A program made the position numbers and the translations under genes. 64,000 bases of DNA from Streptomyces sp. 2131.1 (GTDB taxonomy: Bacteria > Actinomycetota > Actinomycetes > Streptomycetales > Streptomycetaceae): assembly GCF_900105515.1 (NCBI RefSeq), contig NZ_FNSY01000001.1, positions 248,001-312,000 on the forward strand, read 5' to 3'. Below the pieces are notes generated by a model. It worked only from the letters and a program-made list of their open reading frames with translations, had not been told where the DNA came from and searched no databases. Below, in pieces: positions 29,441-38,341 of this stretch (position 1 is its first letter; each line of letters begins with the position of its first letter).

Positions 29441-32326
29441 GTGCACAGCCTCCCCGCCGTTTCCCCCTCCGAGATCTCCGCACTGGCCGGCTGTTCCGTG
29501 GTCTTCCTGCCCTCGGACCCCTCCCGCACCGGCCGCCTGGCCTTCTGGCACCCCGACGGCAGCAGTCCGCCCGACGGCCCCGGCGAGACCGGCACGCTGA
29601 CGGTGGCCGACGCCGACGGCCTGCCCTACGAGGTGCCGGCACGCCTGCTTCCGGTGGGTGACGCACTGCCCGTGCTGACGCGTGCGCGGGCGTCGGCCGG
29701 TGCCTCCCCGGCCGTGGCGTTCTGGGGCGCGGCAGGACTGCTGGCCCTCCAGTTCGCCGCCCGCGGCCTCCTCCTGCCCGGGCTGAGCGCGACGGACCAC
29801 GACGCCTGGCGGTCCGGACCGCTGGCGGCGGACGACCGCACGCGCATCCGCACGCTTGCCGCGTCCATGCCGCCCACGGCTCACGCCGTGCCCCTCGACG
29901 CGGCGGCCCGGCCGCTGCTCCTGCCCGAGCCGGAGGGGCTGGTACGGGCGTTCCTCGACGCGGTCGCCGACTCCCTCCCCCGGACGCCCGCGGCCCCGAT
30001 CGCCGCCGGCTCGCCCGCGTTCACCGCACCGGAGCCGCAGCGCCTGCCCGCCCACCGCGCCTGGGCCGCCGATGTCGCTGCGGGCCACGACGCGGGCGTG
30101 CGGCTGTCGTTGCGCGTGGAGGTGACGGGGCTCGACCGGGACGACGAGCCGGGTTCGGGGCCGTCGTTCCGCGTGGTTCCGCAGATCCACAGCGTCAACG
30201 ACGCGGCCGTGGTCGCCGACGCCGCCGAGATCTGGGCCGGCGGCGGTCCGGCCGCGGCCGCCTTCGGACCGCGGGCCCGGATGGACACCCTGCTGATGCT
30301 GCGCCGGGCCGCACGGGCCTGGCCGACGCTGACCCCGCTGCTGTCGGCGGCCGTGCCCGACGCGGTGGAGCCGGCCGACGAGGAGATCACGGAACTGCTG
30401 GGCGGCGCCGCCCGGGCGCTCGCCGCGACCGGCGTCCAGGTCCACTGGCCCAGGGAGCTGACGGCCCGCAAGCTCAGCGCGCGCGCGGTGATCGGCCCGG
30501 AGGACGAGGACGAGGACGGCGCCGCGCCCCGGGGTCTTTCGCGCAACGTCTCGGACGCCGCGCCACTGCTGTCGTCCGACGCCCTGCTCACCTTCAACTG
30601 GTGGTTCGCACTCGGCGACCAGCAGCTCAGCCGGGAGGAGTTGGACCGGCTGGCCGAGGCGGGCCGGCCGCTGGTGCGCCTGCGCGACCAGTGGGTGCTC
30701 ATCGATCCCGACGAGGCGCGGCGGGCCCGGCGGACCCAGGACCGCAAGGTCTCCCCGATCGACGCGCTGGGGGCGGCCCTGACCGGTTCCGCCGAGGTCG
30801 ACGGGCGGCGGGTCGAGGTGCGGGCGACGGGCTGGCTGGAGCGGCTGCGCAAGCGGGTCGCCGATCCCGCGGGCCGGCCGGACGAGGAACCGGCCGTCGG
30901 TCAGCCGGCCGCGCTCACCGCGACCTTGCGGGGCTACCAGCTCCGCGGCCTGAACTGGCTGCACACCATGACCTCGCTCGGCCTCGGCGGCTGCCTCGCC
31001 GACGACATGGGGCTCGGCAAGACGATCACCCTGATCGCCCTGCATCTGCACCGCCAGACCGTCGAGGGCGGTGCCGGGCCCACACTCGTGGTCTGTCCGA
31101 CCTCGCTGATGGGCAACTGGCAGCGCGAGATCGAGAAGTTCGCCCCGGGCACCCCGGTCCGCCGCTTCCACGGCGCCGCGCGCGGCCTGGAGGACCTGGC
31201 GGACGGCGGTTTCGTCCTCACCACGTACGGGACGATGCGGCTGGACGCCCCGAAGCTCGCCGCAACGCGGTGGGGCATGGTCGTCGCGGACGAGGCGCAG
31301 CACGTGAAGAACCCGTACTCGGCGACAGCCCGCGCACTGCGCACCATCGGCGCCGGCGCGCGGGTGGCGCTGACCGGCACCCCGGTGGAGAACAACCTCT
31401 CCGAGCTGTGGGCGATCCTCGACTGGACGACGCCCGGGCTGCTGGGCCGGCTCGGCACGTTCCGCAACCGGTACGCGCGTGCGGTGGAGGGCGGCGACCC
31501 GGGGGCGGCCGAGCGGCTCGGTGCGCTGGTGCGTCCGTTCCTGCTGCGCCGGCGCAAGTCCGACCCCGGTATCGCCCCGGAGCTGCCGCCGAAGACGGAG
31601 ACGGACCGGGCGGTGTCGCTGACGCCGGAACAGGCGGGGCTCTACGAGGCGGTGGTACGGGAGACGCTGGCGGCGATCGCGGAGGCGGACGGGATGGCCC
31701 GGCGCGGTCTCGTGGTGAAGCTGCTGACGTCGCTCAAGCAGATCTGCAACCACCCGGCGCAGTACCTCAAGGAGGAGGAGCCGCGCATCGCGGGCCGTTC
31801 GGGGAAGCTGGAACTGCTCGACGAGCTGCTGGACACCATGGTGGCGGAGGGGGCCGGGGTCCTCGTGTTCACGCAGTACGTGGCGATGGCCCGGCTGCTG
31901 GAGCGGCACCTGGCGGCGCGCGGCATCGGCACGCAGTTCCTGCACGGCGGCACCCCGGTGGCCGCGCGGGAGGAGATGGTGAACCGGTTCCAGGCGGGCG
32001 GGGCGCCGGTGTTCCTGCTGTCGCTGAAGGCCGCGGGCACCGGGCTCAACCTGACCCGGGCGGGCCATGTGGTGCACTTCGACCGCTGGTGGAACCCGGC
32101 GGTCGAAGCGCAGGCCACCGACCGTGCGTACCGGATCGGGCAGACCCAGCCGGTGCAGGTCCACCGGCTGATCGCCGAGGGGACGATCGAGGACCGGATC
32201 GCGGACATGCTGGCCCGCAAGCAGGGGCTCGCGGACGCGGTGCTGGGTTCGGGCGAGAGCGCGCTGACCGAGCTGAGCGACGCCGAGCTGGCCGATCTGG
32301 TGGAACTTCGAGGGGGGACTCGATGA
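29441..32326 (+). CDS. SNF2/SWI2 family DEAD-box-like helicase (Snf2-related ATPase)
   Basis: A 961-aa DNA-dependent ATPase of the bacterial SNF2 family. An N-terminal accessory region (about 1-480) leads to the motor: Walker A DDMGLGKT (about 521), motif Ib VVCPTSLMGNWQREIEKF, DEAQH Walker B (about 616), LTGTPVENNLSELW, and in lobe 2 GKLELLDELLD, VLVFTQYVAM, LSLKAAGTGLNLTRAGHVVHFDRWWNPAVE and QATDRAYRIGQ (about 890). It overlaps the SWIM gene by 4 bp (ATGA), so the two are translated together; this pair is common in actinobacteria and probably acts on chromatin or DNA repair. Start GTG 29441 has a distant GAGGA. Confidence 0.9.
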   Translation: MHSLPAVSPSEISALAGCSVVFLPSDPSRTGRLAFWHPDGSSPPDGPGETGTLTVADADGLPYEVPARLLPVGDALPVLTRARASAGASPAVAFWGAAGLLALQFAARGLLLPGLSATDHDAWRSGPLAADDRTRIRTLAASMPPTAHAVPLDAAARPLLLPEPEGLVRAFLDAVADSLPRTPAAPIAAGSPAFTAPEPQRLPAHRAWAADVAAGHDAGVRLSLRVEVTGLDRDDEPGSGPSFRVVPQIHSVNDAAVVADAAEIWAGGGPAAAAFGPRARMDTLLMLRRAARAWPTLTPLLSAAVPDAVEPADEEITELLGGAARALAATGVQVHWPRELTARKLSARAVIGPEDEDEDGAAPRGLSRNVSDAAPLLSSDALLTFNWWFALGDQQLSREELDRLAEAGRPLVRLRDQWVLIDPDEARRARRTQDRKVSPIDALGAALTGSAEVDGRRVEVRATGWLERLRKRVADPAGRPDEEPAVGQPAALTATLRGYQLRGLNWLHTMTSLGLGGCLADDMGLGKTITLIALHLHRQTVEGGAGPTLVVCPTSLMGNWQREIEKFAPGTPVRRFHGAARGLEDLADGGFVLTTYGTMRLDAPKLAATRWGMVVADEAQHVKNPYSATARALRTIGAGARVALTGTPVENNLSELWAILDWTTPGLLGRLGTFRNRYARAVEGGDPGAAERLGALVRPFLLRRRKSDPGIAPELPPKTETDRAVSLTPEQAGLYEAVVRETLAAIAEADGMARRGLVVKLLTSLKQICNHPAQYLKEEEPRIAGRSGKLELLDELLDTMVAEGAGVLVFTQYVAMARLLERHLAARGIGTQFLHGGTPVAAREEMVNRFQAGGAPVFLLSLKAAGTGLNLTRAGHVVHFDRWWNPAVEAQATDRAYRIGQTQPVQVHRLIAEGTIEDRIADMLARKQGLADAVLGSGESALTELSDAELADLVELRGGTR

Positions 32327-33648
32327 GGGACGGATACGAGACGGACGACTTCGCCGAGACGGGCGAGGAGCGGAAGGACGGGCTCTCCGCGCAGGAGCGC
32401 ACCTTCGCCGCCCTGCCCCCGGCGCCGGGCCGTGGTTTCGCGGCTTCATGGTGGGGCAAGGCGTGGCTGAAGGCGCTGGAGGACACCGCTCTGGACCTCC
32501 GGCAGTTGAAGGAGGGGCGGCGCGTCGCCCGTGAGGGCCGCGTCGGCGCCGTGTCGGTGCGGCCCGGCCGGATCACGGCGGTGGTCAGCGAGCGGGACGG
32601 AAGCACGTACCGCAGCGATGTGCTGCTCCAGGAGCTGGACGAGCAGGAGTGGGACCGTTTTCTGGGCATGGCGGTCGAGCGTGCGGGCCACATCGCCGCG
32701 CTGCTCGACCGCGAGATGCCGCCGCATCTGGTCGAGGACGCGGCGGCGGCCGGGGTCGACCTGCTCCCCGGCATCGGTGACCTGGAGCCGGAGTGCACTT
32801 GCGAGGCGTGGGACCACTGCCCGCACACCGCTGCCCTCTGCTACCAGGTCGCCCGGCTGCTCGACCAGGACCCGTTCGTGCTGCTGCTGATGCGGGGGCG
32901 GGGCGAGCGGCGGCTGCTGGACGAGCTCCAGGAGCGGATCGTGGTGCCGGAGGACCCGACGGTCCCCGAGGAGCGGGTGCGGGGCCCGGTGGTAGTCGGC
33001 GTACCGGCGGCGCAGGCGTTCGCGGCGGGCGGGATCCTGCCCGCGCTGCCGGCCCCGCCGGAGCTTCCCGGGGCGCCGGGCGATGCCCCCTCGCTCGACA
33101 CGGAGGCCGAGCCCGAGACGGGCGTGGACCCGACGGCGCTGGAGACGCTGGCGAGGGACGCCGCCGCCCGGGCCCACCGGATGCTGGCCGAGGCCCTGGC
33201 CCCGGGCCACGAAGAGCGGCCCGTGGCCGAGGGGCTGACCGTGCGCCAGGACGCGGTCCGGCTGGCCGCCGATGCCCGTCCGGAGCCGTGGATCGTGAAC
33301 CGGCTGGCGTCCGGCTCGGGGCGCCCGCGCGCCGGGTTCCCGGCCGCCGTCGCCGCCTGGCGGTACGGTGGCGCGACCGCGCTGTCCGTGCTCGACGAGG
33401 ACCGGCCCCTGGACGGCGAGAACCTGGCCCGGGCGAGGACCGGTCTTGCCGAGGCGTGGGAGGAGGACGAGGCTCCCCGGCTGCGGGCCGAGAACAACCG
33501 CTGGACGGCGGCGGACGGCGGCCTGCAGCTCCGCTACGGACCCGACGGCCGCTGGTACCCGTACCGCAGGCAGGAAGGTCAGTGGTTCCCGGCGGGCCCG
33601 GCCGACGACGACCCGGCTGCCGCGTGGGCGGAGGCGGAAGGTACCTGA
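32323..33648 (+). CDS. SWIM zinc finger protein, partner of SNF2 helicase
   Basis: A 441-aa protein with a SWIM zinc-binding motif CxCx5CxH at Cys158, Cys160, Cys166 and His168 (CTCEAWDHCPH). The N-terminal PGRGFAASWWGKAWLKALED segment is characteristic of the family. The C-terminal half is acidic and helical, ending in an RYGPDGRWYPYRRQEGQWFPAGP tail. SWIM domains bind DNA or protein; here the ATGA overlap with the helicase strongly implies they work as a unit. GAGGGGGGAC precedes the ATG. Confidence 0.87.
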   Translation: MRDGYETDDFAETGEERKDGLSAQERTFAALPPAPGRGFAASWWGKAWLKALEDTALDLRQLKEGRRVAREGRVGAVSVRPGRITAVVSERDGSTYRSDVLLQELDEQEWDRFLGMAVERAGHIAALLDREMPPHLVEDAAAAGVDLLPGIGDLEPECTCEAWDHCPHTAALCYQVARLLDQDPFVLLLMRGRGERRLLDELQERIVVPEDPTVPEERVRGPVVVGVPAAQAFAAGGILPALPAPPELPGAPGDAPSLDTEAEPETGVDPTALETLARDAAARAHRMLAEALAPGHEERPVAEGLTVRQDAVRLAADARPEPWIVNRLASGSGRPRAGFPAAVAAWRYGGATALSVLDEDRPLDGENLARARTGLAEAWEEDEAPRLRAENNRWTAADGGLQLRYGPDGRWYPYRRQEGQWFPAGPADDDPAAAWAEAEGT

Positions 33649-33750
33649 CGGCCGGTCGACACGTTTTCGACGGGCCGTCACATCCCGGCTGATGGACAGG
33701 ATTTGGGTATCCTCCCGTCTTCCGTGACATGCGCGGCGCCCGTACGGTAG

Positions 33751-33831
33751 GGCCCGCGCACGGCTCGGCCGCACTTCGGACAGCGTTTTCCGGTCACCGG
33801 ACGGGCCGCCCGGTGGCCGTGCGCGGTCCCG
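33751..33831 (+). promoter_or_regulatory. Structured 5' leader of amidase gene
   Basis: 15-nt arms 33751-33765 and 33817-33831 pair with one mismatch, closing a 51-nt region with smaller hairpins (CCGG-TCA-CCGG among them). It ends 46 nt before the amidase start. It could be an attenuator, a structured leader, or the end of an unseen transcript. I could not match it to a known riboswitch class. Confidence 0.4.
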
Positions 33832-33877
33832 CACCATCCGCATCCCCCTGCCCATCCGACCCTCCACAGGAGTACGC

Positions 33878-34468
33878 ATGGACCGCAGAAGAATCCTCCA
33901 GGGCGCCGTGGTCGCGGCGGCGGGCGCGCTGATTCCCGCCTCCGTCCGGGCCACCGCGGCGACCACGGGAGCCGTGGACTATCCGGCGGCGCACTGGGTT
34001 CCCGCTTCGACGTCCAACTACACGGTGTCCTCGCGCCCGTCGGCTTACCCCGTCGACTACGTCATCATCCATGTCACCCAGGAGACGTTCTCCCAGACGG
34101 TGTCCATCTTCCAGAACCCCGCCAAGCAGGTGTCGGCGCACTATGTGGTGCGCTCGGGCGACGGTTACATCGACCAGTGCGTGCGGGAGAAGGACGTCGC
34201 CTGGCACGCGGGCAACTGGGACTACAACACTCGCAGCATCGGCATCGAGCACGAGGGGTGGGTGGACCAGCCCTCGTACTTCACGGACTCGATGTACGAG
34301 CAGTCGGCGCTGCTGACGGCCTCCATCTGCGACCGCCACAACATCCCCAAGGACCGCGCGCACATCCTCGGCCACGTCGAGGTCCCGGGCACGGACCACA
34401 CCGACCCGGGCCCCAACTGGGACTGGGTGCGCTACATCCGCCTGGTCAATCTCCTCGGCACCGGCTGA
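33878..34468 (+). CDS. N-acetylmuramoyl-L-alanine amidase (amidase_2/PGRP), Tat-type secreted
   Basis: A 196-aa peptidoglycan amidase that cuts between MurNAc and L-Ala. The N-terminus MDRRRILQGAVVAAAGALIPA looks like a twin-arginine signal. The catalytic domain shows the Zn ligands His in YVIIHVTQ, His in ILGHVEVPG and Asp in HTDPGP, plus AHYVVRSGDGYIDQCV, VAWHAGNWDYNTRSIGIEHEGW and the DWVRYIRLV end. No wall-binding repeats. CAGGAG precedes ATG 33878. Its 229-bp upstream region holds a long-range hairpin. Confidence 0.9.
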   Translation: MDRRRILQGAVVAAAGALIPASVRATAATTGAVDYPAAHWVPASTSNYTVSSRPSAYPVDYVIIHVTQETFSQTVSIFQNPAKQVSAHYVVRSGDGYIDQCVREKDVAWHAGNWDYNTRSIGIEHEGWVDQPSYFTDSMYEQSALLTASICDRHNIPKDRAHILGHVEVPGTDHTDPGPNWDWVRYIRLVNLLGTG

Positions 34469-34495
34469 GCAACGCTCCCGGCGGGGCGGGGCCGC

Positions 34496-35053
34496 TCAGC
34501 TCCGCTCCGCCCCCGGGACCGGGCTGCGTACGAAGAGGATGCCCTGCACATCGCCGTCGGGCGCGCTGTAGACATGGGGCTCGTCGGCCGTCCATCGCGC
34601 GGAGTCCCCGGGCCCGACCGTGCCGAGGGCTCCCGGCCGCCCGACGACGGCGGTGCCCGCAAGCACCATCAGGCTCTCGGTCGTGCCCGGCACATGCGCC
34701 TCCGACTCCTGGACCGCGCCGGCGCGAATGGTCACCCGGAACACATCGGTGACCGCTCCCCCGTCCTCGTACCGCTCCATCAGGATCGCGGTGACGGCGC
34801 TGCCCGAGACACCTGAGCGACTTCCGACGGGGGCTCCACCGGGCAGCGGGTCGCTGAGCACCGCGCTGAGGGGACGGCCGAGGGCGGTGGCGAGGGCGTA
34901 GAGAGTCTCCAGCGTGGGGTTGCGCCGGCCGCTCTCCAGCTCGGAGAGCGTGCCCTTGCCCACCCCCGAGAGCCTGGACAGCTCCGAGAGGGAGACGTCC
35001 GAGTCCTGGCGCAGGGTGCGCAGCCTGCGCCCCACGTCTTCGTTCAGCCCCAT
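34496..35053 (-). CDS. XRE family regulator with cupin domain
   Basis: A 185-aa transcription factor: an N-terminal HTH_3 (RLRTLRQDSDVSLSELSRLSGVGKGTLSELESGRRNPTLETL, residues 9-50) and a C-terminal cupin barrel (about 100-180, with VFRVTIRAGAVQESEAHVPGTTESLMVLAG and DEPHVYSAPDGDV). Such proteins often sense a small carboxylate in the cupin. It is divergent from the BenE-type transporter, with two tandem 16-bp operators between, so it most likely regulates both. ATG 35053 is the first residue of the HTH domain. Confidence 0.88.
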   Translation of the reverse strand: MGLNEDVGRRLRTLRQDSDVSLSELSRLSGVGKGTLSELESGRRNPTLETLYALATALGRPLSAVLSDPLPGGAPVGSRSGVSGSAVTAILMERYEDGGAVTDVFRVTIRAGAVQESEAHVPGTTESLMVLAGTAVVGRPGALGTVGPGDSARWTADEPHVYSAPDGDVQGILFVRSPVPGAERS

Positions 35054-35107
35054 CGTCGTCCGCCTGCTCGCTGTCGTGGTTGACGGGCACCGGCCCGCGT
35101 CTCTAGT

Positions 35108-35139
35108 GTTCCATAAACAGAACGTTCCGTATACGGAAC
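35108..35139. promoter_or_regulatory. Two abutting 16-bp operators (XRE-cupin/BenE divergon)
   Basis: GTTCCATAAACAGAAC (35108-35123) and GTTCCGTATACGGAAC (35124-35139). The second is a perfect palindrome, the first a close variant; they share GTTCC-N7-GAAC and touch with no gap. Confidence 0.75.
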
Positions 35140-35168
35140 ACCCGGCGGCTCCCGGAAGTGGCTCACTC

Positions 35169-36407
35169 ATGTCCTCGTTGACCCGCATACGTGCGGCCGC
35201 ACCTCCTTCCGCCGTGGCCGCGGGGCTGATCGCCGTGCTGGTCGGGGTCACCAGCTCGGCGGCGCTGGTGTTCACCGCCGCGAAGGCCGCCGGGGCCGAC
35301 GCGCGCGAGATCTCGTCCTGGATGCTCGCCCTCGGTGTCGGTCTGGCCTGCACGTGCGCGGGTCTGTCACTGCGTCACCGGGCACCTGTCGTGACCGCGT
35401 GGTCGACGCCCGGGGCCGCACTCCTGACGACGGGTCTGACCGGCGTCTCCCTGCCGCAGGCCGTCGGTGCCTTCATCTTCTCGGCGCTGCTCATCCTGGT
35501 GAGCGGTGTGACGGGGTGGTTCGCCCGGGCCATGAGCCGTATTCCCGTGCCGCTGGCCGCAGCGCTGCTCGCCGGGGTACTGCTGCGGTTCGGCATGGGC
35601 CTGTTCAGCACCATGGGCGGCAGCTTCGCGGTCGCGTTCCCGATGTTCGTCGTCTTTCTGCTGGGCCGTCGTCTGCTGCCGCGGTACGCGGTACTGCTGG
35701 CGCTGGCCGCCGGGGTGGTGGCCACCCTGTTCACCGGGGGCTGGCATACCGGCCGGGTCCGGCTCTCCCTGGCCACACCGGTCTTCACCGCTCCGGAGTT
35801 CGACTGGAAGGTCCTCGTCAGCGTCGGCGCACCGCTGTTCGTCGTCACGATGGCCTCGCAGAACCTGCCGGGTGTCGCCGTGCTGCGCGCCTCCGGGTAC
35901 GACGTGCCGGTCTCGCCGCTGATGACCTGGACCGGCGCGGCCAACGCCGTGCTGGCACCCTTCGGGGCCTTCGGCCTCAACCTCGCCGCCATCACCGCCG
36001 CCATCTGCACCGGCGAGGAGGCGCACCCCGACCGGGACAAGCGCTATCTGGCCGCCGTGTGGGCGGGGTTCTTCTATCTCTGCGTCGGGCTGCTCGGGGC
36101 GACCGTCGCCTCGCTGCTCACGGCCATGCCGCACGAACTCGTGATGGCCGTGGCGGGCGTCGGGCTGCTCGCGACGATCGAGTCCTCGCTGGCCTCGGCG
36201 CTCTCCGCCAAGGAGTCGCGGGAGGCGGCCGTGGTCACCTTCCTCGCGACGGCGTCGGGCGTGACGCTGCTGGGCATCGGCTCCGCGTTCTGGGGGCTGC
36301 TGGCCGGCCTCGTCACCAGCGCCGTCGCCTCGCTGGGGCGCCCCGGCCGGTCCGTCCCCGAGGACCCGGCACCGGAGAAACAGCCCCGTGAACTGCCCGT
36401 CCGCTGA
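35169..36407 (+). CDS. benE: BenE-family benzoate/aromatic acid permease
   Basis: A 412-aa polytopic membrane protein of the BenE (benzoate:H+ symporter) family, with about 12 hydrophobic segments. Family signs are the start PPSAVAAGLIAVLVGVTSSAALVF, APVVTAWSTPGAALL, the amphipathic MASQNLPGVAVLRASGYDVP and GAFGLNLAAITAAICTGEEAHPD. Substrate is likely an aromatic carboxylate but no degradation genes are adjacent. ATG 35169 lies 30 bp after the tandem operators, which would let the divergent cupin regulator repress it. Confidence 0.85.
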   Translation: MSSLTRIRAAAPPSAVAAGLIAVLVGVTSSAALVFTAAKAAGADAREISSWMLALGVGLACTCAGLSLRHRAPVVTAWSTPGAALLTTGLTGVSLPQAVGAFIFSALLILVSGVTGWFARAMSRIPVPLAAALLAGVLLRFGMGLFSTMGGSFAVAFPMFVVFLLGRRLLPRYAVLLALAAGVVATLFTGGWHTGRVRLSLATPVFTAPEFDWKVLVSVGAPLFVVTMASQNLPGVAVLRASGYDVPVSPLMTWTGAANAVLAPFGAFGLNLAAITAAICTGEEAHPDRDKRYLAAVWAGFFYLCVGLLGATVASLLTAMPHELVMAVAGVGLLATIESSLASALSAKESREAAVVTFLATASGVTLLGIGSAFWGLLAGLVTSAVASLGRPGRSVPEDPAPEKQPRELPVR

Positions 36408-36491
36408 CCGCTTCCGCCGCCCTCCCCCCGCCCGTGTCCCGTCCGTGGAACACAGTTGCCCCGGGCATCGGCCGCAGGGTGGGATGGTGGC

Positions 36492-38285
36492 ATGCAGAAA
36501 GCGGTATCCCCACCCTCCGCCGAATCCCTGGCGCCCTTCGATCACCTGGACCACCGCTACCGCGGCGAACACCCGGTCCGCACCCTCGCCCTCCTCCTCC
36601 GCCCGGACCGCGGCCGCCTGGCTCTCGCCGTCGTCCTCTTCACCGTGAAGCACAGCCCCATATGGCTGCTGCCGCTGATCACCGCGACGGTGCTGGACGT
36701 GGTGGTCCAGCACGGCCCGGAGTCCGAACTGTGGAAGGCGACCGGGCTCCTCCTGTTCATCCTCGTCCTCAACTACCCGCTCCACCAGTGGTACGTGCGA
36801 TGCCTCGGCGGCAGCATCCGCCGCATGGGCATCACCCTGCGCTCGGCCCTGTGCCGCCGGATGCAGCAGCTGTCCGTCGGCTACCACGCCCGGGTCAGTT
36901 CGAGCGTGCTCCAGGCCAAGGTCGTCCGCGACGTCGAAGCGGTCGAGCAGATGGTGCAGCAGAGCGCCGACATGGGGCTCGGCGCCGTCGTGACGCTGGT
37001 CGGCGGCCTCGTCGTCATCGGTCTCCGGGTTCCGTCCTTCCTGCCCGTCTTCCTCGTGGTCGTCCCCGCCGCCGGGTTCCTCGTGATGAAGCTGCGCGGC
37101 CGGCTGCGCAGCCACAACGAGTCCTTCCGCCGCGAGGTCGAGCAGCTGTCCTCACGCGTCGGCGAGATGACCACCCTCATCCCCATCACCCGGGCACACG
37201 GCCTGGAGCGGACCGCGCTCGGCCGGGTGGACGGCTCGCTGCGGCAGGTGTTCGCCGCCGGGCTGCGTCTGGACATGCTCAACGGCCGCTTCGGATCGCT
37301 GGCCTGGGTCATCCTCAACACGCTCGGCGTGCTGTGCCTCACCGGGTCCGCGCTGGTGGCGTACCACGGCTGGATGCCCGTCACCGCCGGTGACGTCGTC
37401 ATGCTGAGCGCCTTCTTCACCGTGCTGACCGGCTCGGTGACCACGCTCCTGGGGCTCGCACCGATCCTCACCAAGGGGCTGGAGTCGGTCCGTTCGGCGG
37501 GCGAGGTCCTCCAGGCGCCCGACCTGGAGCGCAACGCGGGCAAGGCACAGGTGGAGCGGGTCACCGGTCGCATCGACTTCGAGGACGTGGCCTTCGCGTA
37601 CGACGACGCCCCGCCGGCCGTCGACGGGTTCACGCTGTCGGCACGGCCGGGCGAGACGATCGCCCTGGTGGGCGCGTCGGGCGCGGGCAAGTCGACCGTG
37701 CTCAACCTGCTCATCGGGTTCATCCGCCCGACCTCGGGCCGCATCCTGCTCGACGGCACCGACATGGCCGGGCTCGACCTGCGCAGCTACCGCCGGTTCC
37801 TGTCGGTCGTGCCGCAGGAGTCGATCCTCTTCGAGGGCAGCATCCGCGACAACGTCACGTACGGTCTGGGGCGCACCGACGAGGCGACGCTGCTGAGCGC
37901 GCTGGAGGACGCCAACGCCATGGAGTTCGTCCGCCGGCTCCCCCAGGGCCTCGACACGGTGGTCGGCGAGCGCGGCGCCCGTCTCTCGGGCGGCCAGAAG
38001 CAGCGTCTCGCCATCGCCAGGGCGCTGATCCGCGATCCGAGGGTCCTGGTCCTCGACGAGGCCACCTCGGCGCTGGACAACCGCTCGGAGGCGCTGGTTC
38101 AGGAGGCGCTGTCCCGGCTGGTGCACGGCCGGACCGTCTTCGTCGTCGCCCACCGCCTCTCCACCATCCAAGGCGCGGACCGCATCGTGGTCATGGAGGG
38201 CGGCCGGATCTCGGAGGTGGGTACGCATGAGGAACTGCTGGGGCGCCACGGGGTGTACGCGGGTCTCCAGCCGGCGTTCCCGTAG
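36492..38285 (+). CDS. ABC exporter, fused permease-ATPase
   Basis: A 597-aa half-transporter, expected to work as a homodimer or with a partner. The first 330 residues hold six membrane spans of the type I exporter fold; the C-terminal NBD has Walker A GASGAGKST (about 400), Q-loop VVPQESILF, signature LSGGQ, Walker B VLVLDEATSAL and H-loop VAHRLS. The substrate is unknown. ATG 36492 gives MQKAVSPPSAESLAPFDHLDHRYRG; a start 36 bp upstream is possible. No partner half-transporter is adjacent, which favours a homodimer. Confidence 0.88.
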   Translation: MQKAVSPPSAESLAPFDHLDHRYRGEHPVRTLALLLRPDRGRLALAVVLFTVKHSPIWLLPLITATVLDVVVQHGPESELWKATGLLLFILVLNYPLHQWYVRCLGGSIRRMGITLRSALCRRMQQLSVGYHARVSSSVLQAKVVRDVEAVEQMVQQSADMGLGAVVTLVGGLVVIGLRVPSFLPVFLVVVPAAGFLVMKLRGRLRSHNESFRREVEQLSSRVGEMTTLIPITRAHGLERTALGRVDGSLRQVFAAGLRLDMLNGRFGSLAWVILNTLGVLCLTGSALVAYHGWMPVTAGDVVMLSAFFTVLTGSVTTLLGLAPILTKGLESVRSAGEVLQAPDLERNAGKAQVERVTGRIDFEDVAFAYDDAPPAVDGFTLSARPGETIALVGASGAGKSTVLNLLIGFIRPTSGRILLDGTDMAGLDLRSYRRFLSVVPQESILFEGSIRDNVTYGLGRTDEATLLSALEDANAMEFVRRLPQGLDTVVGERGARLSGGQKQRLAIARALIRDPRVLVLDEATSALDNRSEALVQEALSRLVHGRTVFVVAHRLSTIQGADRIVVMEGGRISEVGTHEELLGRHGVYAGLQPAFP

Positions 38286-38288
38286 GGC

Positions 38289-38320
38289 GGAGGGGGTCCC
38301 GGGCATCCGGGGCCCCTCCC
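38289..38320. terminator. Imperfect GC-rich terminator hairpin
   Basis: GGAGGGGGTCCCGG (38289-38302) pairs with CCGGGGCCCCTCC (38307-38319) with one bulge, between the convergent ABC exporter and ManD genes. Confidence 0.55.
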
Positions 38321-38341
38321 CCGGTCACCGGTCAGGCGCGG

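Noticed and set aside
29411..32449. A 1012-codon minus-strand frame and a 1015-codon plus-strand frame from 30601
   Set aside because: The first is antisense to the SNF2 helicase gene. The second is real only from 32323 (the SWIM protein); its upstream part is out of phase with the helicase motifs.
36408..36491. Operon between BenE permease and ABC exporter
   Set aside because: They are on the same strand, but the 84-bp gap and unrelated roles give no support for co-regulation by the tandem operators.
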